A DNA stretch of 64,000 nt from Eleginops maclovinus (GCF_036324505.1 NC_086352.1:23655637-23719636); one strand, 5' to 3'; shown: positions 23,430 to 34,314, numbered from the stretch's first letter. The notes: generated by a model not told the origin, from the letters alone. A program made the numbers and translations.

Positions 23430-23773
23430 TGTGCCATGTGCTTCCTGTCTCCATGCCATTCACCTCCCCGGGATCCAACAGGATGGAGGTCCTGTCCGCT
23501 GCTCTGAAATAAACCGAAATAAAGCCTCCAGCTCAGAGTTTATACTCTCAGACCACCTATTCTGCAGTATCGCCCCCTCTGGACTCAGGGCCTGCTTTTC
23601 CATTCTTTTATTTATATTATTCATCAGTTTGATCATCAATACACCTATTGGAGTGTGTCGTCTAGGAGATTAAGGTATGTAGACTATTTTATATTAATAA
23701 TAATTAAGAAAGAAATTGTGAAAAGTGTGCAGTTGCTCTTTAAATTGTTTCCAAAATAACACGCTGTTACTAT

Positions 23774-23800
23774 TATATATTATATATATATATATATATA
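23774..23800. repeat. (TA)n microsatellite
   Basis: A short TA run of about 13 units. Confidence 0.9.
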
Positions 23801-24009
23801 CTACACTTATTTACGATTTTATATCACACATTTGTTTGTGAATCAATCACTAGTAGTTGTATTAGTGTCAGTTGTTTAGAGAAATATTGAATACGCTGCG
23901 GGCTGTTTACATGTTGTGGCCTCCGTGATGACGAGATGCCAAAAGGAAGTATGCCCAGGTGAACGTGAGATAGACCTCCTGCTTCAGTCTCATTTTGAGC
24001 AACTGGCAG

Positions 24010-24345
24010 AGGCTAATCTTTGCAGAAGCCTTAATTATATATAGGGATGGTCTTTTATTAACAGTACGAAGACGAGCTTGTGGATCTGTGTAATTACCAG
24101 GAAAGCAGCTTACAGTTGTTCTTTTCCTCTCTGTAAGCGCATTGGCGCAGCTCAGCCTGCATTTTCCTTCTGTTCTTATCCGCGCATAAGGATCTTATGT
24201 GACCCTTAAGTAGTTTCCTCATAAGTGACTGAGCCGATTTCAAGATAAGAGGAGCAGAAGATCCACGAGCCCGGATAACCTGAGAGAGGAGGCCGAACAC
24301 AGGCAGGAAGGAAGCTATACGAGAAATGATTAACAAGAGCTCTGA
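24010..24345. promoter_or_regulatory. CNE or 5'-proximal regulatory candidate of skor1
   Basis: A repeat-free block about 0.5-0.8 kb before the skor1 large exon. It contains TTATATATAGGGATGG, GTGTAATTACCAGG, CGCATTGGCGCAGC, CGCGCATAAGGATC and GATTGATTTCC. It could be an enhancer, part of the skor1 promoter or an unrecognised 5' UTR exon. The minus-strand ORF 24094-24336 is not protein-like. Confidence 0.38.
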
Positions 24346-24625
24346 TTGATTTCCCTTTTCAATATTACCTTCAGCAACACCCGGATGTTAGTCATAACTG
24401 GCAATAAAAAATAAATTAAAAACAACTTTTGGATGGATGGAACTTTAAAATAATTTAATTTAATTGTATAAATATAATTGTTAACAGTATTATTATTATT
24501 GTCTTAGGCCTACTTCAAATACATATTTTTTATGATGATGATTTTTGTATTTTCGACTTTATGTATTTAGATTGATATTTTTAACACTTTGAAACCCTCA
24601 TTTTATACTTATTGAATATATTGAG

Positions 24626-24735
<110 letters not shown>

Positions 24736-24852
24736 TTAGTCCTAAGGATATAGTCACGAGCTAAATCATTTTAAGATAATCCAGAGGAAAGTGTCTCCTG
24801 TCAAACACCCCCTCTCACTCCAGTTTCCTGTTTGATTGACAGGCTTCCAGGA

Positions 24853-26610
24853 ATGGAGTCGATGCCGGGACAGCTTCGAGACTCGGGACGGGATGCCAGC
24901 TCTTCTCCCAGTTCAAAGCATGACACCCCGAGCTTCTCCGGGTCCAGCTCCCTCAAACCCAACCAAGTGAGTGAGACCGCCCTGTACGGGGTGCCCATCG
25001 TATGTCTGGTTATAGACGGAAAGGAGAGGCTCTGCCTGGCGCAGATTTCTAACACCCTGCTGAAAAACTACAGCTACAACGAGATACACAACCGCCGGGT
25101 CGCGTTGGGCATCACTTGTGTGCAGTGCACTCCCGTGCAGCTGGAGCTCCTGCGGCGCGCCGGGGCCATGCCCATCTCCTCCAGGCGATGCGGCATGATC
25201 ACCAAACGGGAGGCCGAGAGGCTCTGCAAGTCCTTCCTGGGGGCGCACAGCCCCCCAAAGCTACCGGAAAATTTTGCATTTGACGTGACTCATGACTGCG
25301 CCTGGGGCTCCAGGGGTAGTTTCATACCAGCCAGATACAACAGCTCCAGAGCAAAGTGCATCAAGTGCACCTTTTGCAACATGTATTTCTCCCCAAATAA
25401 ATTCATTTTCCACTCTCATCGCACCACAGAGTCCAAGTATCTACAGCCGGACGCGGCCAACTTCAACTCGTGGAGGCGTCACCTGAAACTGACCGACAAA
25501 AAACAGTCTGACGATATTCACCACGCGTGGGAGGATGTAAAGGCCATGTTCAACGGGGGGAGTAGAAAGAGGACACTGCCCATGGGTGGCTCGGGGATGC
25601 CCTCGTCGATGAAATCGCAGGCCTCATCCAGTCTGGCCCAAACCAGCTCCCCTGAGATTCCTCGCAAAACTTTACGCTGCGAGGAGGATCAGGGAAATAA
25701 CATGAGCCTAGTGAGCGTCGCACGGACCTACCCAGTTATCCCAGTGCCCAGCAAGAGCTTTGGCATGATTCAGAAAATCCCCCCACCTCTGTTCCCCCAC
25801 CACCCATATGGCTTCCCCAGCTATGGACTGTGTCCGAAAAAGAGCGACGGTTTACCTGATGTAAACAAAACCAGTGTGTCTGGTGTGTTTTGGCCTGGCG
25901 CTAAGGATGCTCTCTACCCTGCTTTCCCCATGTTTTGGCCTACAGCTGGGGGCCTACACATGCCACCATACCAGGGGTCTCCACCTAAAACTCTTCCAGA
26001 ACTGCCAGGCGCCCGGCAGGCTGAGCTCGACTTATCGGACCAAAGCGACCGGGGCGCCAACACACCAAAAGACACCAACCACCACCCGCACCATCAGCAG
26101 GACAGTGGGGAGCGCTGCTCCAGCTCACAGTCCTCTTCCACCAGGAACGACGAGGACAAGTCCGGGGACGAGACCCCTCAGAGGAAAATTAGCTATATTT
26201 CGGCCTTTCGACCTGTTGTGAAAGACGCAGAGACCATCGCCAAACTCTACGGTAGCCGGGACAACTACGGTGCGCGCCCGGGTTACCTCTCCCCAGATTT
26301 TATCAGTGAGAGCTCCAGTTACAGATCCATCTCACCTGACAGGGACAGCGTTGTGGACGACGATGACGACCTGGACGTGGATGTGGAGTCCAACCAGGGA
26401 CAAGATGAGGAGGAGCCGATTCACATCTCGCCAGGTGCGGACCAAGTTTCCTCCCCTGTCCCGGACCGGGTCCCCTCGGCTGCTGAGGAAAGCCAGGAGC
26501 AACCGGAGGCCTCGAGCCCCGGAGCATCAGCAGCATCACCGGAGGGCTCCGTGCACTCTGGGTCATCAGATGAGGACCGACGGATGCATAATGGCTCTCC
26601 TCTTCATGAA
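24853..26610 (+). CDS. skor1: skor1 large exon (coding part)
   Basis: It holds 586 codons from ATG 24853 and ends at a codon boundary before donor GTAAGA. A pyrimidine-rich stretch ending GATTGACAG at 24841 makes a credible acceptor, so the exon probably starts at 24842. The frame stays open upstream of the ATG only to 24832. It encodes the SKI/SNO/DAC and SMAD4-binding domains, then PVIPVPSKSFGMIQKIPPPL, PMFWPTAGG, YISAFRPVVKDAETIAKLYG and an acidic DDDDDLDVDVES segment, all typical of SKOR1. Confidence 0.95.
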
Positions 26611-29600
26611 GTAAGATTAGATTAAATGAAACTTTAATGATCCCCGTGGGGGAAGTTGAATTATCGAGAAGAGAGGCTGTTGATAAAAATGTAATCATGA
26701 GTAATTTGCCTGGAATTGGAAAAAAATCCTATTTGATAGATATTATTAATATTAAGAATAAAGCTTAAAATGGGACCTAATGTTTGGAAAACCAAAAACT
26801 GCCCTGCTGAAGTATCGTTGAACAAGGCACAAAGCTGATTTTTGCCTTTTGAAATCAGTGAAGAAAACAAAGAAGAGATTATTTATTAATTTGAGTTTTT
26901 GGAGGTATTCAAATCAATTTGCAATATTTGGGGGTTTTAATCGCTTCTTAATCTGGGTAATAAAATCCACGATTTAATTTTTGATTTATTCCTATTTAAA
27001 AATCTGTCATTTAACAGGACATTATTTTACCACCAAATTGGTGTTTTTTGAATGCAGAACCTTCAGCATCTTCACAACGAATTACAGTGCTGCGGGTTTT
27101 TTTGAAGACAAAAGGGCCTCAATTATATGAAGAACTGCAGTAAATGACATATAATTGGTCTGCGTTATTAAACACGATTGTCTGCCTCTTACAGGTTTAC
27201 GCGCATGAAAAGGACGGCCACGTGCGTCTAAGTGAGCCTTCGTCGTTCGTGTCCAAACACTCGAGCAGCCCCCGCAGATCCAACGGTAATTATTGTGCCA
27301 ATTGATGCTTTGGTTTTTTATGCAAATACGTCTGTTTTGCGTTTCTTTTAATTTAAAATGCGTGTTTATGTTAAGGTGCTCATCACGTGTCTGAAATACG
27401 GAACCAACGCAACGCAACTCCCTATCATGATCAGAAGGACAGACAAGGTTTGTTATGAGTCTGTTTAAAATTCTTAATTTATTGTTATTAAATTCCTATC
27501 AACTTGTTTTAATATTTGAGCTGCGTTCTATGTCATTACAAGGCTTTTACAATATATTTGTTGCATAGATCATTTATTGGTAGTTATGTGTTGCAGGCGA
27601 TGGGGCTTTACGCATCGATATCAGCGTGCATGAAAGAGATCTGGAGAACATGGCTAAAGGTAAAAGGCTGTTTTCGGAATCAAAAACAGAAGAACTGTGT
27701 AGCAGGTGATGATAATTATCATCACAGCTTATTCCTGTTTTGATTTTTAATATGCCAGCCAACATGTTTATTTATACAGCAGCTAAAAAGCTGATATGGT
27801 CAGATCAAACACAGCTTATGGTAAACCAGCTACATTTTCTACAGTTTATCCAAAATAAGTAGATTTCAGTTCATTCTGATTTAAGGTGCATGTCTAGATT
27901 TATACATGTAAATTAAACTCTCCCCTGCGTCCATAGTTCTTTTATTATCAAAAGTAAAATATGTATTTTACGTTAATATTAATCATCGAATTCTCGCTCA
28001 TTTAAATGCAGCTAAATGCAGTCGGCTCGCTGAAGATGACGTGCAAATACAAATGTGAATTTACATTTTGTGGGCCTAAAGTGTTTCCATAGTTGTTAAC
28101 CACTTAATCACGAGATGTGGGAGTTTTGACTTATTATTGTAAGAGGAAATCGTTTAGAGGCTATTAATATTTTAACGAACAGAGCCATAACCCCGAGGCA
28201 CGGCAGCTAATTATTTTACAACGCTTGGAAAACCCTGGGACTCCATTATTATCGTCTCAAGCTCCAGGCAATGCATGGCAATTACTGTGGCAGCCAGCGA
28301 AAGCAAAGCGGTGAAATGGTTGTTATCAGGGATGTAAACGCACCTGAAGCCGGTGTACTTGGCTGACATAAATCTCACCATGAGGATAGAGCAGATCAAA
28401 TGTTTTTTGTTAGTTTGTTTAAGATTTTTGAATAAATCGGTGTTGTGATTGGTGGTTATTTGCATTATTGGGCATGATTTGTTATTGCACCATTTTCCTG
28501 CTTGTTATTCAGAAGTCCTTTAGGTGCTGATGGGGTACGTTCCAGTGTTTTAGGATGAATAATTACATTTCCTTGCAGCAGGTGAAAAAAAAAAAGTTGG
28601 TGTTGAAATTGACACATTTTTGGCTTCTGGCTTTGCAGAGGAATTGCAGAAGCAGCTTGTGGAACAAGTGGAGTTGAGGAAAAAGTTGGAGAGAGAATTT
28701 CAGCATTTAAAAGGTATGACAAAAGTGAGTGGAAGCCACAGAGATGTGTTTGTTTGTTTTGCCTCTTGTTTGGATCTTTAACCCTGTGCTCGCAGCACAC
28801 TGTAGATGTTAGGAAAATAGCTAGTTGTATTGTGTCCTTTTAAATCTAGGAATATGTCTTTAAATGTATTACCACTATGTCAGAGATTTCAAACTGATGT
28901 GGCCTTCGGTACTCTTCAGATAATTTTCAGGATCAAATGAAGCGTGAGCTGTCCTACAGAGAGGAAATGGTCCAGCAGCTGCAGATTGTTCGAGGTTTGT
29001 CTCTCTCTATACTTTGTGCCTCCATAGATTTTGTAAAGCAGATGTAGATCAATGCTCTTTAAGTTTATGGGAAAAATAATGTAGCCACAAGACTTTAAGA
29101 CTTATATATAAGGTTATATCAATCAATCTGAACCAACTAGCCTCTGAACTAAAAGTAAGAAAAAAAAGTGACACTTGCATATTGAGATACAGTATTGGTA
29201 ATTTCTCTCCCTCCTTTTTCCTAACTCCATATCTTGCAGTTGTGTAAAATATTAGATATCAGAAGGTGAAACTGAAACCACATTGTTTTGTTTGCAAAGG
29301 TTATTTTCTCCTAAATCATGCTCTGGAAAATTGAAAAGACAGACCATTATGTAGTGCTGTATCGGTTACATGGAGTAGACAGCAACTAATGCCAGCCTTT
29401 AAAGGATTGGTCTAATGTTACAGTTGTTTAAATACAGGGTTCAAGTACACGAAGGGGTCACTCTAAATACCATAAGGGCAAACGGAGAACATTACACTCC
29501 TCGACTGCAGATGCAACACAGCAGCTCACATCTTCTTCTATTTTTTCTTTTTATACCTTCTTTTGACCATTATCTTATTTTTGGATAGACACTTTGTGCA

Positions 29601-31032
29601 GCGAGTTGGACCAAGAGAGAAAGGCTCGTTATGCAATACAGCAGAAGCTAAAAGGTAATCTTTATCTGGTCCAAAAGAAGAGCAAAACACATTTATTGCC
29701 TACAAACATAAATATGCAAGTGCTTCTTTTTATATATCCTATTTTCTTTTTTTTCTCCTTTGATCAATATTTGCAGTTAGACACCATTATGTTTTTCAAA
29801 GGCTTTCTCAAAACCACACTCTCATGCCCATATGTGCGTTCATTTTCGAATGTTTCTAGCAGTAAATGTTTTTTCTGTCTATTGTGAATGTGTAGGGATC
29901 CCTTCGGAAAACTATTTTATAAGAGTAATGCGAATATCCACAATCGTTGCTCTGTGCAAAATATAATCTGAAAAAAAAACAGTGTCTTTCCATCTTCCAA
30001 GATGATTGTCCTATACAAAATGTACCTAATTTATCAATTGCAAAAAAACTGTCAATAAGTGTGTTTGTGTTTTTTTTCTGGGTTTTTTACATTTGTCTTG
30101 AGGTGAAAAAGCTGTTGTTTTGATAAAGCTTGATTTGAAACATGCATTAGTAAATCATGACATATATGAAGCATGTAACTCAAATAAAGGAACTACAAAT
30201 GGCAGCAAAAACATTTTTATTCATACATTGAAGAAGAATAAATTCTAAATTTGTGTATGTTTTTCCCACTTTATGGTTTGAATCTTGCTCTTTTTGTTAC
30301 GCCATCTTTTGTGCCCCTCTTCCTCTGAAATGGTTTACTGGCACCAAACTAGAATTAGCATCACCAGCTGTTTATCGCTGATGATGAAACTGCTAATATT
30401 TACATACATTCATACATTATGCTTCCAATCTCCCTAAAATGTGATTGAAATGTACATAACACCTGGCTAATGAAATCACCCAGGGGACATTTTGTGAAGA
30501 ATTCCAAGTTAATATGGTAAATGTATATAGCGCTTTATACTCACAGTACTTTACATATACAAGTCTTCATAAACCCTTTCTCACTCATTCATGCCTGCTC
30601 AAGGAGGCTAAAATTCACACACCGTTGGCCCTGAAAGTTTGCCCAAGGATGCATTGAAATGTTAACTGCTGGGGCTGGTATCAAACTCAAATTGCTGACG
30701 TCTCCAATTAGATTCAGCTCAAATCAAAAAGTACATTTACACAGAGCATGGGTTTGGGATTTTTATATCCATCAATTATATTGGAATCATGTTAAAGAGC
30801 AGATCTCTTCCTTACCTGTAGAGAAAGTGCATGTTAGTACTGTTTTAAGAACTGAATCAATCTACATCCGTAAATTGAAGAATTATCAGTGTGTTTTTCA
30901 GCCTGTTCTAACTGATGGACTTGTTCCTCCCCAGAAGCTCATGACGCCCTTCACCATTTCTCCTGCAAGATGCTCACCCCCCGGCAGTGTACCGGAGCCT
31001 GCACCTTCAAACCTCCACTGCTGCCTCCCTAG
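24853..31032 (+). CDS. skor1: SKOR1 (LBXCOR1/CORL1) SKI-family transcriptional corepressor
   Basis: A nuclear corepressor of the SKI/SNO/DAC family, known to act with LBX1 in dorsal spinal interneurons and to restrain BMP/SMAD signalling. Eight exons join in frame (24853-26610, 27195-27285, 27376-27447, 27597-27659, 28639-28713, 28920-28994, 29589-29654, 30935-31032) to give 765 residues. Residues about 44-135 form the SKI/SNO/DAC fold (ALYGVPIV, GITCVQCTPVQ, CGMITKREAERLCKSFL). Residues about 142-235 form the SMAD4-binding SAND-like domain with zinc ligands in CIKCTFC and FHSH. The middle is disordered and rich in Pro, Ser and acidic residues. Residues about 655-735 form a coiled coil (LVEQVELRKKLEREFQ, QMKRELSYREEMVQQ). 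The end is CTFKPPLLPP. I recall the human protein as about 965 residues; the difference is mainly missing Gly/Ala-rich tracts. ATG 24853 is the first in-frame ATG after a probable acceptor at 24842, so an upstream exon may extend the N terminus. Confidence 0.93.
26617..26660 (+). repeat. LINE/SINE-like 3' tail fragment beside the skor1 donor
   Basis: The stretch with GAAACTTTAATGATCCCCG and GGGGGAAGTTG resembles the common teleost repeat end that reads roughly ACTTTATTGATCCCC...GGGGGAAATT. It begins within about ten bases of the GTAAGA donor of the large exon. Confidence 0.5.
26661..27194 (+). other. skor1 intron after large exon
   Basis: AT-rich intron of 584 bases in total. Apart from the repeat tail at its start nothing is recognised. 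Confidence 0.8.
27195..27285 (+). CDS. skor1: skor1 coding exon 2 of 8
   Basis: Acceptor TGCCTCTTACAG and donor GTAATT bound a 91-nt exon in phase 0-1. It encodes VYAHEKDGHVRLSEPSSFVS and a Ser-rich end. Human SKOR1 has a comparable KVFAPERDEHVK segment. Confidence 0.85.
27376..27447 (+). CDS. skor1: skor1 coding exon 3 of 8
   Basis: A 72-nt exon keeping phase 1, between TATGTTAAG (a weak pyrimidine tract) and GTTTGT. It encodes AHHVSEIRNQRNATPYHDQK. This is the least conserved exon and has the weakest splice signals, but it keeps the frame between neighbours. Confidence 0.7.
27597..27659 (+). CDS. skor1: skor1 coding exon 4 of 8
   Basis: A 63-nt exon between TATGTGTTGCAG and GTAAAA encoding DGALRIDISVHERDLENMAK. 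It matches the EDGLTLDV...EKDIENLA segment that leads into the SKOR1 coiled coil. Confidence 0.88.
27660..28638 (+). other. skor1 intron between coding exons 4 and 5
   Basis: An intron of about 0.98 kb with normal GT/AG ends. Its right half contains the CNE candidate listed separately; the remainder is AT-rich with no feature recognised. Confidence 0.75.
28140..28420. promoter_or_regulatory. Intronic CNE candidate in skor1
   Basis: A repeat-free block with GGCTATTAATATTTTAACG, CAGCTAATTATTTTAC, TCCATTATTATCG, GGCAATGCATGGCAATTAC and AGCGAAAGCAAAGCGG. TAAT cores are dense and no coding frame persists. The minus-strand ORF over it is not protein-like. Confidence 0.35.
28639..28713 (+). CDS. 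skor1: skor1 coding exon 5 of 8 (coiled coil)
   Basis: A 75-nt exon between CTGGCTTTGCAG and GTATGA encoding ELQKQLVEQVELRKKLERE and FQHLK. Heptad-like leucines mark the start of the coiled coil. Confidence 0.95.
28920..28994 (+). CDS. skor1: skor1 coding exon 6 of 8 (coiled coil)
   Basis: A 75-nt exon between ACTCTTCAG and GTTTGT encoding NFQDQMKRELSYREEMVQQL and QIVR, nearly identical to the human segment as I recall it. Confidence 0.95.
29589..29654 (+). CDS. skor1: skor1 coding exon 7 of 8 (coiled coil)
   Basis: A 66-nt exon between TTTTTGGATAG and GTAATC encoding TLCSELDQERKARYAIQQKL. It continues the coiled coil without gaps. Confidence 0.95.
30514..30702 (+). repeat. Teleost dispersed repeat fragment
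   Basis: ATGGTAAATG...TATAGCGCTTTAT, then AGTACTTTACA, TCACTCATTCATGCC, GCTAAAATTCACACAC, TTGCCCAAGGATGCATTGA and GGGGCTGGTATCAAAC follow in order the consensus, as I recall it, of a common fish repeat (TAAATGGACTGCACTTATATAGCGC...). The copy is decayed. Confidence 0.6.
30935..31032 (+). CDS. skor1: skor1 last coding exon
   Basis: Acceptor GTTCCTCCCCAG. The exon encodes AHDALHHFSCKMLTPRQCTG and then CTFKPPLLPP before TAG 31030-31032. The Cys-containing C terminus is a hallmark of SKOR proteins. Confidence 0.95.
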
Positions 31033-32105
31033 AGCCCAGCACCACCCTGCACCTGACCCAAGCACAGCCAAAAAAAACCCACACGTTCTTCTCGAGAGCT
31101 GTCATGTGTTCACTTCACAACCGTAACCCGAGGATTACCAACCTGCTGTATAGATGCACCTCTGATTTTAGCACTTGAGTGACGACTCAGAGAAGGGACT
31201 GGCTCCGACCTCTCCTAAAAACAGAACTCTGGAGTAAAGGAGATCTTAAAATGGAGTTCATGTTGTGCTATGAGTCAAAGGATTGTTGATCTGACACTGC
31301 AAAGCTCAAACCAAGGAGTCTCACTGAATCAGTCGTCTGCTGTTTAGCCTCTCTGAAAAGAAAAAACAACACTATATACATATAAATATATATATCACGT
31401 GACGATGTGCAATGGCTCGTATAATTGTGATATTAAGTTCAAAATGTATCTCATTATTTCGCTTTTGTTGCTTTTTAAATGTCTTGGGTTTTTACATATT
31501 ATTTGTTGTTTATTGTTCTTTGGTTTAATTTATTATTTAGATTATTTGCAACACTGTATTTGTTGTTAAGCACTTTAAATGGGCAACATTTCTGAATTTG
31601 ACCATTTCATCTTATACCAAATTCTTTTTATCAATACATGAGGATTCTTTAGGTCTAAAATATAGCACATTATTAAGAGCACTAACTTCAATAGTCATTC
31701 AGGTTTAACATATAAAAAAAAGGTGACACAAACTTTGAAGCTACAAACTTTCACGTTACATTACAAGTGATACATAAAAATGAGTTGAGCCACTTATAAA
31801 TAACATGTACAGTTTAGACTGAGTATTTTAACACAAATTTGATCCTATCATTTTCTCTGTTTCAGGGTTTTTTCTATCATTACATGAATCTGTGAGTCAC
31901 AGCAGACAAAACCAAAAGCTTTTCTTCTCATCTGATGGTGTTTTTATAAGAAGAAGACACTTTATGACTTGTGTGTAATCTGCCATTCAGATGGCTGCAT
32001 TTCATTTTCTCTCATTTGTTGTTTCTGACACAATCTACCAATAATCTTCCCATTAATGTATGTACCCATGTTAATATTAATAAAATATGAATACCAAAGT
32101 CTGCT
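31033..32105 (+). other. skor1 3' UTR
   Basis: Non-coding sequence after the TAG stop to just past the AATAAA at 32079-32084. It is AT-rich and moderately low in repeats, with a TA-rich stretch near 31370-31395. The length of about 1.05 kb is ordinary. Confidence 0.6.
32079..32084 (+). terminator. Poly(A) signal of skor1
   Basis: AATAAA in TTAATATTAATAAAATATG, followed about 25-45 bases later by GT-rich sequence (CTGTGTGTGTCTTGG), a good arrangement for cleavage. Confidence 0.6.
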
Positions 32106-32144
32106 GTTCCTCACTTATCTGTGTGTGTCTTGGCTGGTGTGAGG

Positions 32145-32158
32145 CTGACACCTACTGG
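32145..32158 (-). promoter_or_regulatory. CTCF-like motif, one mismatch
   Basis: The minus strand reads CCAGTAGGTGTCAG, one mismatch from the consensus CCASYAGRKGGCRS. It lies about 60 bases after the skor1 poly(A) signal. Confidence 0.35.
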
Positions 32159-32739
32159 CCTCTGCACAGAAGAACATCATGAGCTGATCATATTTCCTCT
32201 TATTGTATTTGAGTTCAACATGATCTCTTTCATTAGGCTGCTACATCAGTGCATGACATGTCCAGTCGACTTATGAAGTTTGACGTGGAGTCAGGGGAGC
32301 AGGCTAATCTAATAGTGAAATCTAATTCTTCTGATGGGAGCACTAATAGATATTGATTACACAGCTCTCGGTCCCTGGATGCTTCACTCTGAGAGAGATA
32401 CTCACATAATGTCACTGGAACACGATGAATGTTAATTTTCTGTGAACGTAATTGCCCTCCGTGGCAGAACTGCTTCCCTGTGAATACTAACAAGGCCTGC
32501 GAAGATGAAAAACACTGAACTGCTGTGAGAATGATTGGCGGCTTTAATGGCTTTTCATTTAGCTCTTTAACATTATATGTGGGGACAACCATCGAGGGAT
32601 CATCTAACAATAAGACCCTGGGTCCCCCCAACTCCACCATCACTCCTCATAGAAGAAGAAAGGAAAGAAAAGAATCACAGGTTAAAGAGAGCAAAAATGA
32701 CCCCAAATAGCACCGCTGTGTGTGGTTATGCTTCTTACT

Positions 32740-33085
32740 GTGTATTTTTTTTTTTTTGATCTCCTTTTGGTTATTTTGCACCTATTTTGATGTATTTCAT
32801 CCGTTGGTGGTCAGTTTTGTTCCTTTTTGCACCTCTTTTGAATAGTTGTGTGCATTTTTTTGTTTCGTACATCATTTTGTGTCTCTTTGTGTTTGTTTTG
32901 CACCTCCTCTGGGTGGTTTGCCCCTAAAGCAAGCCAGAACGGATCTTTATTTGATCATTTTGTATCCATGTCATTTTCCCTTTTTTGTGACAATGACTTG
33001 TCTCTTTGTAGTCATTTGGCAAATCTTTCTGTGCACCTCTTTATAGTTGTTGTTTTTCTCTTTGTGGTTTATAAGGTCCCTGCCC
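32740..33085 (+). repeat. Degenerate tandem array with a unit near TTTTGTGTCTCTTTGTAGTCA
   Basis: Partial repeats occur at about 20-base spacing: TTTTGCACCTATTTTG, TTTTTGCACCTCTTTTG, TTTTGTGTCTCTTTGTG, TTTTGCACCTCC, TTGTCTCTTTGTAGTCATTTGG, TCTCTTTGTGG. It ends in CCCCCTGGGCCCGAGCC. Similar arrays of this unit are familiar from other teleost genomes. Confidence 0.6.
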
Positions 33086-33395
33086 CCCTGGGCCCGAGCC
33101 TGGTAGATTTTTAAAGTAATACATGAGCAAAAAAGCTCGAGTGGATTTCAGGTTTTTTATAGGTTGAACTGTAAACTAAGGGGCAGAAGGCCTGAAAAGC
33201 TGCTGACTGCAGGCATCATTAATTATTTCATGTAGGACTTAAGGCGCTAAGCATTCAAAATGTGCCCGATGTTCACACAGTGCTTTATGGTGCATGTACA
33301 AATACGTACAGTATACAACATATTGGCACAGAACTAAATGAGATCAAGTGAAATACACTATAAGACCTACAATAGTTTTGAATCTATATATAATG

Positions 33396-33600
33396 TTGTA
33401 GCTGGTGGAGATGGTGCTAATTTATTAATATGATTTATGTTGTTTTTGTAATTTAATTTAGTAAAAATGAATAAACTGGTCATGTTTTCAAATGTAAAAT
33501 CATCATTTTAAAAGTAGTTTGTAACTTAACAGTAAAATAAATGCACTATGTAAAGAAAGAAAAAATATGTATATATAAAATGTTGTGTTGTGCATTAAAT
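33396..33600 (+). repeat. Non-autonomous DNA transposon fragment (teleost AGTACTTTTACT-type family)
   Basis: TTGTAGCTGGTGGAGATGGTGCTAAT and the following AT-rich text match the middle of a very common fish element whose ends contain GTGGAGTAAAAAGTAC. Other copies in this window are at 38262-38365 and 62430-62600. Confidence 0.5.
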
Positions 33601-34037
33601 CTGTGCCTCAGAGAAATAGTTCACTACTGGGATGAACCCTTTTACATTTGTTATATTGTATATTATATCCATGAAGATCGTAATTGATTTTATATATCAT
33701 GACACATGTATTTTTATATGTTGACATCACAATATTAAATAACACAAACAGGGCTGCAATTGAGTATTTTATCCCCATCCCTCCGCCCCCTTTTGTTTTC
33801 ACATTCTGAAAGAATGAGCTGTTAGTCCTCCTGAAACAGCACACTGAGTGCATTTACACAAGCTTACATTAAATCCATACACCGTAATATCAAACATTTA
33901 AAAAGAAGAATAATGTTTTATCCTGCTGCTGGGCATATTGTGTCTCAGTATTTGCATTGTGCACTCATCATCAGTCATTGGCTTGTATAAACACGTGAAC
34001 TGAGCGGACACCTGTCCCTTCACTGACTAGCAACAAA

Positions 34038-34051
34038 GCAGCAGATGGCAG
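34038..34051 (+). promoter_or_regulatory. CTCF-like motif, one mismatch
   Basis: GCAGCAGATGGCAG differs from CCASYAGRKGGCRS at the first base only. It is on the + strand in the skor1-pias1 spacer. Confidence 0.3.
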
Positions 34052-34314
34052 CGATACATGCTGATATAATAAAACCTCTGTGATTCTGGTTTGTCAATAG
34101 ATTATTTGTATGAACCCTGAGGAAAGAAGCAATTTCTGATAATAGATTTGGGAATGAAACCTAATATGTTTGAAGTGATGATGAATTATGTATAAAAACA
34201 TTACACTAAGTGAAGATGTCAATGCGAACAAATGTGCTTCACAGGCTGACACTGAGCAGGACCTGAGAGCTCGCTTCACGTTTTTGTAGTTTCATCTTCA
34301 TTTGAAATGAGAGG

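Larger units (their letters stand above)
28995..30934 (+). other. skor1 introns around coding exon 7
   Basis: Two introns (28995-29588 and 29655-30934). They are AT-rich, with no gene. The second carries a dispersed repeat copy at 30514-30702. Confidence 0.75.

Noticed and set aside
23322..23673. Arg/Glu-rich ORFs on both strands
   Set aside because: These are products of the GA repeat; no start context, domain or splice signal.
25874..26614. Alternative-frame ORFs over the skor1 large exon
   Set aside because: Shadows of the real SKOR1 frame in GC-rich coding sequence.
30659..31126. 155-codon ORF overlapping the skor1 last exon in another frame
   Set aside because: The true exon reads a different frame with clear SKOR1 homology; this one is a shadow that begins inside a repeat.
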